A stretch of DNA of 64,000 nucleotides from JACCSI01 sp963815285. Its GTDB lineage: Bacteria; Acidobacteriota; Vicinamibacteria; Vicinamibacterales; UBA2999. The position numbers were made by a program, and so were the translations under genes. The notes beneath the pieces were generated by a model that did not search any database, was not told where the DNA came from, and worked only from the letters and a program-made list of their open reading frames with translations. The first letter of the stretch is position 1, and every line of letters begins with the position of its first letter. Location: the NCBI GenBank assembly GCA_963815285.1, contig CAWFGB010000009.1, positions 186,001 to 250,000 on the forward strand, read 5' to 3'. This document shows positions 52,521 through 59,517 of this stretch, piece after piece.

Positions 52521-52526
52521 TACACT
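52521..52526 (+). promoter_or_regulatory. -10 box of leaderless MEMO1 mRNA
   Basis: TACACT ends 7 nt before the ATG at 52534; no Shine-Dalgarno. The region where a -35 box would be is inside the GGCCGCACCC array. Confidence 0.55.
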
Positions 52527-52533
52527 TCGGGAC

Positions 52534-53367
52534 ATGGCGGTCCGTCCTGCTGCGGTCGCGGGGACGTGGTATCCCCGGACAGCGTCCCAGCTTGCGGCTG
52601 ACGTCGGCGGCTACCTGGATTCAGCGACACGCGAGCCGTCTGGGGCGGTCCCGCCGCACGCGAACCTCATCGCTATCATCGCGCCCCATGCCGGGCTCAT
52701 GTATTCCGGACCCGTTGCGGCGCACAGTTACGTGCTCCTGCGCGCGCACGGCTTCGACACGATCGTGCTCGTCGGCCCTTCGCACTACTACGGATTCGAG
52801 GGGGCGTCGATTTGGCCGCAGGGGGCGTTCGAGACGCCGCTCGGCACGCTCGGTGTCGATCACGATCTGACCTCCGCCATCGCTGCCCGGTGCGCGTCGG
52901 TCACTGATCTTCCTGAGGCGCACGGGCGTGAGCACTCGCTGGAGATGCAACTGCCATTTCTCGCCGCCCTGGCGCCGCAGACGCCGATCGTCCCAATCGT
53001 CATGGGTTTTCAGACCCGAGAGACGGCTCACGCGCTCGCCGACGGGATCGCATCCGCCGTGGAGGGCCGTCGGGTGCTGCTCGTGGCGAGTTCGGATCTA
53101 TCCCATTTCTATGACGCGCACACCGCCTCAGCGCTCGACCACGAGGTGATGACCCGCGTCGCTCGGCTCGACGATGAGGGTTTGATGTCGCTGCTCGAGC
53201 GCCGCGCCGACCACGCCTGTGGGGGTGGCCCCATCGTGACGGTGCTGCGCGCGGCACGCGCCCTCGGCGCGACCACCGGCCGCGTGCTGCGATACGCGGA
53301 TTCGGGCGACGTCTCCGGCGACAAGTCCTCGGTCGTCGGCTACATGGCCGCGGCGGTGTGGCGATGA
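52534..53367 (+). CDS. amrB: AmmeMemoRadiSam system protein B (MEMO1 family)
   Basis: A 277-residue protein of the MEMO1 fold (related to extradiol dioxygenases). Family segments: RPAAVAGTWYP at the start (5-15), IIAPHAGLMYSG (near 49-60) with the His, VLVGPSHYYGFEG, EHSLEMQLPFLAAL, and VASSDLSHFYD. It belongs to the AmmeMemoRadiSam module; the partner AMMECR1 gene follows with an ATGA overlap, but no radical-SAM gene is near. Biological role unclear. Confidence 0.9.
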   Translation: MAVRPAAVAGTWYPRTASQLAADVGGYLDSATREPSGAVPPHANLIAIIAPHAGLMYSGPVAAHSYVLLRAHGFDTIVLVGPSHYYGFEGASIWPQGAFETPLGTLGVDHDLTSAIAARCASVTDLPEAHGREHSLEMQLPFLAALAPQTPIVPIVMGFQTRETAHALADGIASAVEGRRVLLVASSDLSHFYDAHTASALDHEVMTRVARLDDEGLMSLLERRADHACGGGPIVTVLRAARALGATTGRVLRYADSGDVSGDKSSVVGYMAAAVWR

Positions 53368-53924
53368 TTGGCGCGGCCGATCGCGAGCGACTCCTCCTCC
53401 TCGCGCGTCACGCCCTCGTCGCGCGCGTCAACGGCGCGTCGGCGCCGCAGGTACCAGCCGATCTGAAGGTCAGCGCCTTCGGTGTCTTCGTGACTGCCTA
53501 CCATCGTGACGATCTGCGCGGGTGCCTCGGAACACTGGATGCACGCGAGCCGCTGGCCCAGGCCATTGTCCGACTGGCTGGCGATGTCGCGCATCACGAC
53601 CCGCGTTTCGATCCCATCCAGCCGGATGAGATTAACCACATCGTCATCGACGTCTCGGTATTGACGGCGCCGGAGTTCGTGCACGATCCCGCAGACATCG
53701 TCGTCGGCCAGCACGGCCTGATCATCGAGCATGGTTGGCGCAAGGGTCTACTTTTGCCTCAGGTGGCGTCGGAACATGGATGGGATCGCGAGACGTTTCT
53801 GGCGCAGACGTGTCGCAAGGCCGGGCTGCCTCCGGATGAATGGCGCAACGGCGCGAGGATCTTCCGCTTTGAAGCGGAGGTGTTCGGCGAGGGCCGCCCA
53901 CCCGCCATACCCGCCCTACAATGA
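53364..53924 (+). CDS. amrA: AmmeMemoRadiSam system protein A (AMMECR1 family)
   Basis: A 186-residue AMMECR1-domain protein: GVFVTAYHRDDLRGCLGTLD holds the invariant LRGCIG-like signature (here LRGCLG), and HGLIIEHGWRKGLLLPQVASEHGWDRETFLAQTCRKAGLPPDEW is the second conserved block. The ATG at 53364 overlaps the MEMO1 stop (ATGA). Its stop, at 53922-53924, shares its first base with the last base of the next gene's -10 box. Confidence 0.9.
   Translation: MIGAADRERLLLLARHALVARVNGASAPQVPADLKVSAFGVFVTAYHRDDLRGCLGTLDAREPLAQAIVRLAGDVAHHDPRFDPIQPDEINHIVIDVSVLTAPEFVHDPADIVVGQHGLIIEHGWRKGLLLPQVASEHGWDRETFLAQTCRKAGLPPDEWRNGARIFRFEAEVFGEGRPPAIPALQ
53917..53922 (+). promoter_or_regulatory. -10 box of leaderless mRNA for the gene at 53929
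   Basis: TACAAT ends 6 nt before the ATG at 53929. It lies over the last codons and the stop of the AMMECR1 gene, so the downstream gene probably has its own promoter despite the tight spacing. Confidence 0.5.
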
Positions 53925-53928
53925 GCCT

Positions 53929-54900
53929 ATGCCCTGGCGGTTCGGCCCGGGAGCGGCGTTAGCGCTTGGCTTACCGGGCGCTGTTGCGCTAGGAGTGCTC
54001 TCTGAAAAGCTCCGCGTGACTGATCTGCCCTCGCCCTCGTCGCCGCCTGCGGTCGTCACCGCGGTGGAACTGCCCCCATCTATCGACACTATCGACGCCA
54101 CCTTGACCCGCGATCCCGCAGGCTGCGCCGGCGTCCGCAGCATCGTGTGGCATCCGTTATCGGGGGTCGAGTACACCGGTCGTCTGCGTATCACGCTGCC
54201 GGCCCGTTCTGGCGGCACCATCGTACTGTTCGTCGGGGACTCGGTCCCCCTGGACGTGGAAGCGGAGACAGTTGACGGTGCGCCGCTCGCCATTTTGCGC
54301 GAACGGCTGCGGACTGCAGCTGGCGTCGAGCTTCCACCCGACTTCTGGCTCGAGGATCAGGTCCCTATGAACGCGCCGCAAGAGGTCACTCGCGTCATCG
54401 TCGATGCGCGCGGCGAGGGCGAGTTGGCGTTCGTGCTTTTGCTCGGGCGTCGCGCGCCCCGCGTGCTCGCTCGCCTCATGGGCTATCCGCCGGAGGCAAC
54501 GGCGCCGGTCTGTGCTGACGCGGTCCGCGAGGGGCAACGTTACTTCGCCACGGGATGGTACGGAGAAGAAGCGACGACTGACGGGTCGATCCGCTGGATG
54601 CGCGCGCACGGCGCAGTACTGGTGCCCTCGGCGCATGGCCTCGGGGCACGCGTGCGCATTCGGGCGGCGCCAGCAATGCCCAGCGATGGAGAAACGAAGA
54701 CGACCATGACGTTGCGGGTCAATGACGTCTTCGAGTCGCCGGCGATCGCCATGCGTCCCGGATTTTCTGACTATGAATGGTCCGTGCCCGACGCCGCCTG
54801 GGTGTCAGGCACGAACGAGTTGTTCTTTAGAGTGTCGCGTGTCGAGCGGCGGGGGACCCGCACGGTCGGCCTGGCGCTTGCCTCATTGCACGTTGAGTAG
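53929..54900 (+). CDS. membrane-anchored hypothetical protein with beta-sandwich-like domain
   Basis: A 323-residue protein. One N-terminal hydrophobic segment (GAALALGLPGAVALGVL, about 8-24) may be a signal anchor. The rest is beta-rich. Near residues 207-224 it has FATGWYGEEATTDGSIRWM, a pattern (GWYxxE...RWM) seen in domains linked to glycosyltransferases and sugar-binding proteins; whether the protein binds sugar is not known. No catalytic motif is seen. Its 3' end overlaps the convergent FKBP gene by 18 nt. Confidence 0.55.
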   Translation: MPWRFGPGAALALGLPGAVALGVLSEKLRVTDLPSPSSPPAVVTAVELPPSIDTIDATLTRDPAGCAGVRSIVWHPLSGVEYTGRLRITLPARSGGTIVLFVGDSVPLDVEAETVDGAPLAILRERLRTAAGVELPPDFWLEDQVPMNAPQEVTRVIVDARGEGELAFVLLLGRRAPRVLARLMGYPPEATAPVCADAVREGQRYFATGWYGEEATTDGSIRWMRAHGAVLVPSAHGLGARVRIRAAPAMPSDGETKTTMTLRVNDVFESPAIAMRPGFSDYEWSVPDAAWVSGTNELFFRVSRVERRGTRTVGLALASLHVE

Positions 54901-55317
54901 CGTAACCTCGAAGAGCAGCGTCGCATTGGCGGGGATGGGGCCGTAGCCGGTCGAGCCGTAGCCCAGGGCAGGCGGAATGATCAGACGCCGCGAGCCGCCG
55001 ACGCGCATTCCCTGCAGCCCCTGCGTCCATCCTTGAATCACCGTGGTACCAAGGGCAAAGGGCCCGAAGGTACCACTGTCGAACTGCGGTCCGCGGTTCT
55101 GCGCGGCATTCGGATGGTAGAGCCATCCGGTGTATTGGACCGTCACCGACCGCCCAAGGACGGCTTCCGCTCCAGTGCCGACGGTGAGATCCGTCGCACT
55201 AAACGGAAGATTGAGACCGACGGAGGGGTCTGAAGGACCAGTGGGAGAGTCGCTGCTCCCGCACGCCGAAGCGCCAAGAGCAGCGACCAGAACTGCAACG
55301 AAAGTCAGATAGCGCAT
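54883..55317 (-). CDS. FKBP-type peptidyl-prolyl isomerase (lipoprotein)
   Basis: A 144-residue protein. Lipoprotein signal with lipobox GASAC (Cys about residue 19), Ser/Pro-rich linker, then an FKBP domain: VTVQYTGWLYHP, FDSGTFGPFALG, VIQGWTQGLQGMRVGGSRRLIIPPALGYG and NATLLFEVTLLNV. It should speed proline isomerisation of envelope proteins. It directly follows glnN (stop of glnN next to its start), so the two share a transcript. Confidence 0.9.
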   Translation of the reverse strand: MRYLTFVAVLVAALGASACGSSDSPTGPSDPSVGLNLPFSATDLTVGTGAEAVLGRSVTVQYTGWLYHPNAAQNRGPQFDSGTFGPFALGTTVIQGWTQGLQGMRVGGSRRLIIPPALGYGSTGYGPIPANATLLFEVTLLNVQ

Positions 55318-57495
55318 TTACTTGATAAATAGCATCTCACGGTAGGTCGGCAACGGCCAGAGCTCGTGCGGCGTCAGCAGCTCGATCTGATCGCCGACTT
55401 CCCGGAGGGCGACCATCTTGGGAACGACGCTGTCCCGCGTGTGTTTGGCGTGCTTTTCAGTCGAGCCGCTGGTGTGTTCGAGCGCTGACGACAACGTTTC
55501 GGTCTGCACCCGGAACTGATCGGTCAGCCTGGTGAGCCGCTCGAGGAGCTTCTTGGGCTCCTTGCTGATCACTCCGGCCCCTTTGACGGCGGTCACGCTT
55601 TCCCCAATCCGCCGCTGATACTCGAGCGCGGCCGGGAGGATGTAGCGGTTCGCGATCAGGACCATCAATTGCGCTTCGACGTTGAGCGTTTTGCAGTAGG
55701 TTTCGAGGTTCACTTCGGTTCGCGCGTGCAGCTCGCGCTCGGTCAGCACCTTGAACTTCTCGAACGTTTTGACCACGTTTGGTTTGACCAGCTCGGGCAG
55801 GGCGTCCACCGTATTTTTGAGGTTGAGCAGCCCGCGCTTGGCGGCCTCCTTCTGCCAGTCCTGGGAGTAGTTGTTGCCGTTGAAGATGATGCGTTTGTGC
55901 TGCTTGATGGTTTTCTTCAACAGCCCGGCCATCGCCTCCTGGAGGCTTTGCTCCTTGCCCAGGGCTGCCTCGAGTTGGCCCGTCAGGTAGTCGAGCGACT
56001 CGGCGACCGCGACATTGAGGCACGTTGCCGGAAACGCCACGTTCTGGCTCGAGCCGACGGCGCGGAATTCGAACTTGTTGCCCGTGAATGCGAACGGTGA
56101 CGTTCGATTGCGGTCGCCGGCGTCGCGCGGCAGCTGTGGCAGCACCGGCACGCCCATGTCGAGCAGGCCGCCGCTCCTGGAGCTCTTGGCCGCGCCGGTT
56201 TCGATCTGCTCGAACACGTCGGTCAGCATGTCACCGAGGAACACCGAGATGATCGCCGGCGGAGCCTCGTTGGCGCCGAGCCGATGATCGTTGCCGGCAT
56301 GGGCGATGCTCATGCGCAGCAGCCCCTGATGCGTGTCCACGGCCCTCAGGACGGCCATACAGAAAAACAGGAACTGCATGTTGTCGTGCGGCGTGTCCCC
56401 GGGATTGAGCAGGTTGTTGCCGCGGTCGTCGCCAATGCTCCAGTTCAGATGCTTGCCCGAGCCGTTGACGCCGGCAAACGGCTTCTCGTGAAGCAGACAG
56501 GCGAGCCCATACTTCGACGCGGTGCGCTTGAGAAACTCCATCAACATCATCTGATGGTCGGTGGCGACGTTGGCGCTCTCGAAGATAGGCGCGATTTCGT
56601 ACTGACTGGGCGCGACCTCGTTGTGGCGCGTCTTGACTGGAACGCCGACCTTGTACAAATCGGCTTCGACGTCGGCCATGCACGCCAGAACGCGCTCGGG
56701 AATCGATCCGAAGTACTGATCTTCGAGTTCCTGTCCCTTGGGCGGGCGGGCACCGAAGAGCGTGCGGCCGGCGTTAATCAGATCGGGACGCGCGAAGTAG
56801 AAGTTGCGGTCGATGAGGAAGTATTCCTGCTCGGGGCCGACGGTCGCCGTGACGCGCGTCGCGTCCGACCCGAAGAGGCGCAGGGCGCGCACCGCCTGCT
56901 TCGACAACGCTTCCATTGAGCGCAGCAGCGGCGTCTTTTTGTCGAGCGCCTCTCCGGTCCAACTCACGAACGCGGTCGGGATGACGAGCGTCACGCTGTT
57001 GCCGTTTTGCAGCAGCCATGGCGGGCTGGTTGGATCCCACGCCGTGTAGCCCCGCGCCTCGAAGGTGCTGCGCATGCCGCCAGAGGGAAAGCTCGACGCG
57101 TCGGGTTCCCCTTTGATGAGTTCCTTGCCGCCGAATTCCGCGAGCGAGCGGCCGTCAGGCGACGGCGTGTAGAACGAGTCGTGCTTCTCGGCCGTGATGC
57201 CGGTCATCGGCTGGAACCAGTGCGTGTAATGTGAGGCGCCTTCCTCGATCGCCCAGTCCTTGAGCGCCGAGGCGACGGCGTCAGCGGTGGAGGCGTCGAG
57301 CGGCTGGCCGTGCTGGATGGTCGCGCGCAGCGCGCGGTACACCGCTTTCGGCAGACGCGCCTGCTGGACGTGGTCGTTGAACACGAGTGAGCCGAACACT
57401 TCGCTCACGCGGGCCAGAAGCTTGGCCTGGCGGCCTTCCGTCATCGACCAGTCACGAATGTTCTTGATTGCGTCTCCGAGAGCTGCGGATCCCAT
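55318..57495 (-). CDS. glnN: glutamine synthetase type III
   Basis: A 725-residue GSIII, the large form of glutamine synthetase that makes Gln from Glu, ammonia and ATP. Family signatures: HWFQPMTGITAEKHDSF, GKELIKGEPDASSFPSGGMRSTFEARGYTAWDPTSP, GPEQEYFLID (metal-ligand Glu), KTRHNEVAPSQYE, HEKPFAGVNGSGKHLNWS (catalytic His and Asn loop) and GRTLFG. The ATG at 57495 matches the MGSAALGDAIKNI start and has AAGGAG about 10 nt upstream; a GTG at 57546 is less likely. The promoter is overlapped by a palindrome (57555-57579), so nitrogen or stress repression is possible. Confidence 0.95.
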   Translation of the reverse strand: MGSAALGDAIKNIRDWSMTEGRQAKLLARVSEVFGSLVFNDHVQQARLPKAVYRALRATIQHGQPLDASTADAVASALKDWAIEEGASHYTHWFQPMTGITAEKHDSFYTPSPDGRSLAEFGGKELIKGEPDASSFPSGGMRSTFEARGYTAWDPTSPPWLLQNGNSVTLVIPTAFVSWTGEALDKKTPLLRSMEALSKQAVRALRLFGSDATRVTATVGPEQEYFLIDRNFYFARPDLINAGRTLFGARPPKGQELEDQYFGSIPERVLACMADVEADLYKVGVPVKTRHNEVAPSQYEIAPIFESANVATDHQMMLMEFLKRTASKYGLACLLHEKPFAGVNGSGKHLNWSIGDDRGNNLLNPGDTPHDNMQFLFFCMAVLRAVDTHQGLLRMSIAHAGNDHRLGANEAPPAIISVFLGDMLTDVFEQIETGAAKSSRSGGLLDMGVPVLPQLPRDAGDRNRTSPFAFTGNKFEFRAVGSSQNVAFPATCLNVAVAESLDYLTGQLEAALGKEQSLQEAMAGLLKKTIKQHKRIIFNGNNYSQDWQKEAAKRGLLNLKNTVDALPELVKPNVVKTFEKFKVLTERELHARTEVNLETYCKTLNVEAQLMVLIANRYILPAALEYQRRIGESVTAVKGAGVISKEPKKLLERLTRLTDQFRVQTETLSSALEHTSGSTEKHAKHTRDSVVPKMVALREVGDQIELLTPHELWPLPTYREMLFIK

Positions 57496-57554
57496 GTGTC
57501 GTGCGCTCCTTGCAATTGTGGGTATGGAAGAGGTGGTACGGCTCACTTATCGAA

Positions 57555-57579
57555 GCGATACTTAGCGGATGAGTATCGC
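57555..57579. promoter_or_regulatory. 25-bp palindrome GCGATACT-N9-AGTATCGC over the glnN promoter
   Basis: Perfect 8-bp inverted repeat, half-sites 17 bp apart centre to centre. It covers the predicted -10 box and transcription start of glnN, the usual position of a repressor operator. It does not match NtrC, GlnR or TnrA sites known to me. Confidence 0.6.
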
Positions 57580-57601
57580 GCAAAAAGTGCAGATGATGCA
57601 A
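57572..57601 (-). promoter_or_regulatory. sigma-70-like promoter of glnN (TTGCAT-N18-GATACT)
   Basis: On the minus strand, -35 TTGCAT (57601-57596) and -10 GATACT (57577-57572), spacer 18 nt. Start predicted near 57565, leader about 70 nt. Confidence 0.55.
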
Positions 57602-57829
57602 GAAAATGACTGCATTAATTGCGTAATAGCACCCTAGTAAGCCGGATGATGTGGCAGGCGTGTAGAAATTGCAATTATCGAGCGTCAAGTAGGTCAAACG
57701 CCCCTGGTTCGCGTTGGTGAAAGAGGTCCTCAGCCTGGGTCGGCCAGGAGGAGGGGAAGGCGAAAAGTGGCGTGCAAGCGCGCCAAGTAGGCAGTTCGAC
57801 CTGTGCGGCCTCGACTGAGCGAGCCACCC
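57580..57829. other. intergenic region between SGNH gene end and glnN promoter
   Basis: Together with the glnN leader this makes a gene-free stretch of 334 nt (57496-57829). The part nearest glnN is AT-rich for this genome (57595-57690) and holds AATTGCAATT and other short palindromes. The part near 57750 has a purine-rich GGAGGAGGGGAAGG run. No RNA gene or terminator is evident. Confidence 0.4.
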
Positions 57830-58684
57830 TTAAAACACGCTGCGTTGCGAGCAATTGCCCGCGGGCGCAGGAGCCGTCCCGTTTCGCAGCGCCGGATACA
57901 GCAGTTCGGCCATTAAGGCATAGCCAGGGTCACTCGGATGAAATCCATCGGACGAGAAGTTGGCGGCGCTGTAGACGCGCGGTTCGCACATCAGATCAAC
58001 GACCGTCACGCCTTGCGCGGCGAGCGCATTGATTCGATCTGTCAATCCGGCGGCAACACGCTGCAGAACCATCCTTTCGGCGATGGACGCTGAGCCCACG
58101 TAGGGTGCTGCCGCAAGATTCGGCAGGTTCATGGCGACAAGCCGCGCGTTTGGCGCGCGGGCGCGGAGCCGGCCGACCAGTTCCACCAGATCCGCGCCGA
58201 ACTGCGCCACTTGCTGATCCACGAACCCAGCCACATTGGAACCGGCACGGCCTGCCCGCACGGCCTGCCCGATCACGTTGGCGTCGTTACCGCCGGCGAA
58301 GATCGAGATGTGGGTCGAATTCGTCGGGATGAACGGTGCGATCTGCTCGAGGAAAGTCCCGGGAATGTCGCTCCGGCCGATCTCCCGGGCGAGCGTCAGG
58401 ATGGCGGGGCTGAGAACGGCTCCCGGCAAGCCCCGATTGGCGATCGCCACACTCGCCCCGTCGCTTTGAAAGCGCCGCTTCACGATCTGCGCGTAGCCGT
58501 TGCCCGGACAATCCTCGAACGGCAGGCAAGGCACGCTGCTGCCGAATCCGATGGCATCGCTCGCGCCGACGACACCGTAATGCACTTCGTTGGTTGGACT
58601 GGGCGACGTTGGGGTCTCTGACTGGTTGCAGGCGGCAAGGGCGACGGCTGACGACATACAGATGAGCAGAACAACGCTTTGCAT
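57830..58684 (-). CDS. SGNH/GDSL-family hydrolase, lipoprotein
   Basis: A 284-residue lipoprotein (lipobox VALAAC, Cys about 19) with an SGNH esterase layout: block I GASDAIGFGS (GDS-like, with Ser 43 as candidate nucleophile), block III GGNDAN and block V DGFHPSDPGY with Asp-His. Substrate unknown; such enzymes often deacylate sugars or lipids. The DNA holds a CACGGCCTGCCCG direct duplication near 58247-58272. A leaderless-type -10 box precedes it, and the deacetylase gene diverges 32 nt away. Confidence 0.82.
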   Translation of the reverse strand: MQSVVLLICMSSAVALAACNQSETPTSPSPTNEVHYGVVGASDAIGFGSSVPCLPFEDCPGNGYAQIVKRRFQSDGASVAIANRGLPGAVLSPAILTLAREIGRSDIPGTFLEQIAPFIPTNSTHISIFAGGNDANVIGQAVRAGRAGSNVAGFVDQQVAQFGADLVELVGRLRARAPNARLVAMNLPNLAAAPYVGSASIAERMVLQRVAAGLTDRINALAAQGVTVVDLMCEPRVYSAANFSSDGFHPSDPGYALMAELLYPALRNGTAPAPAGNCSQRSVF

Positions 58685-58691
58685 CGCGTCT

Positions 58692-58697
58692 ATTGTG
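58692..58697 (-). promoter_or_regulatory. -10 box of leaderless SGNH-hydrolase mRNA
   Basis: Minus-strand CACAAT ends 7 nt before the ATG at 58684; no Shine-Dalgarno. Confidence 0.45.
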
Positions 58698-58704
58698 GCA
58701 GACT

Positions 58705-58710
58705 CATATT
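58705..58710 (+). promoter_or_regulatory. -10 box of leaderless deacetylase mRNA
   Basis: CATATT ends 6 nt before the ATG at 58717. With the minus-strand box at 58692-58697 it makes a divergent promoter pair only 13 nt apart. Confidence 0.45.
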
Positions 58711-58716
58711 TGACGC

Positions 58717-59424
58717 ATGTTTCTACTCGTGTTCGGGCTCATCGCGGCGGTCGTGGCCCTTGCGCACACCGCGCCGTTTCCTTTCCTGCTCGACGCCCTC
58801 CACGCTGAGCGCGTCACGTGGCGTATGCCCCACAAAGCGGGCATACCGACGGTTTACCTGACTTACGATGATGGGCCGAACCCGACGGCGACGCCGCAAC
58901 TGCTCGACGAACTGGCGAGCAGCGGCGTGCACGCAACGTTCTTTCTGATTGAGCGGCACGTCACGGCCGAAACCGCACCTATCGTGCAGCGCATCGCCGC
59001 CGAGGGGCATCGCATCGGGCTGCACTCGCACACGCGCGCCCTGATGTTCTCCGAGCCAAAAGACCTCGGTCGCGAACTCACCGCGTTCGCCAACCGGATC
59101 GAGGGGCTCACCGGCGTTCCGCCCTGCCGTGCGTTCCGCCCGCATGCCGGCGCTCGCAGCGCACAGATGCTGGAGGGCCTCCGCCAGATTGACTATCAGA
59201 TGGTCGGCTGGGGCTTCATGCTGTGGGATTTCGATCTGTTTCGCGAACGCTCCGTCCGCATCGTCCCGCGCCTGGTGGGCCAGGCCTCGCCGGGCGACAT
59301 CATCGTCATCCACGATGGCCATCACGAGGATCCAAGAGCCGATCGTCGCTACGCCATCGACGTCACGGACGCGCTCGTTCCCGAGCTCCGGAAAAAGGGC
59401 TTCGCGTTCGGCACTATCTGCTGA
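58717..59424 (+). CDS. polysaccharide deacetylase family protein
   Basis: A 235-residue NodB-fold protein. An N-terminal hydrophobic stretch (1-20) may be a signal anchor. Motifs: VYLTYDDGPNPTATP (YDD, about 47-61), LHSHTRALM (HSHT, about 106-114) and FRPHAGARS (RPxxG, about 139-147), and DIIVIHDGH near the end. Its family looks closest to peptidoglycan or chitooligosaccharide deacetylases. It is not part of the big export locus. Confidence 0.85.
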   Translation: MFLLVFGLIAAVVALAHTAPFPFLLDALHAERVTWRMPHKAGIPTVYLTYDDGPNPTATPQLLDELASSGVHATFFLIERHVTAETAPIVQRIAAEGHRIGLHSHTRALMFSEPKDLGRELTAFANRIEGLTGVPPCRAFRPHAGARSAQMLEGLRQIDYQMVGWGFMLWDFDLFRERSVRIVPRLVGQASPGDIIVIHDGHHEDPRADRRYAIDVTDALVPELRKKGFAFGTIC

Positions 59425-59458
59425 TGCATTGCTGGAACTGCCAGATGTGACCGCGTCC

Positions 59459-59502
59459 GACGCACGGCCTGTCCCTGCGCGACGCACGGCCTGTCCCTGC
59501 GC
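59459..59502 (+). repeat. two perfect tandem copies of a 22-nt sequence
   Basis: The 22-nt unit at 59459-59480 (begins GACGCACGGCC, ends CCCTGCGC) is repeated exactly at 59481-59502. It ends 2 nt before the -10 box of the acyl-CoA ligase gene. Confidence 0.85.
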
Positions 59503-59504
59503 GA

Positions 59505-59510
59505 TAGAAT
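59505..59510 (+). promoter_or_regulatory. -10 box of leaderless acyl-CoA ligase mRNA
   Basis: TAGAAT ends 7 nt before the ATG at 59518; no Shine-Dalgarno. The -35 position falls inside the 22-nt repeat. Confidence 0.6.
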
Positions 59511-59517
59511 CGCCGCC

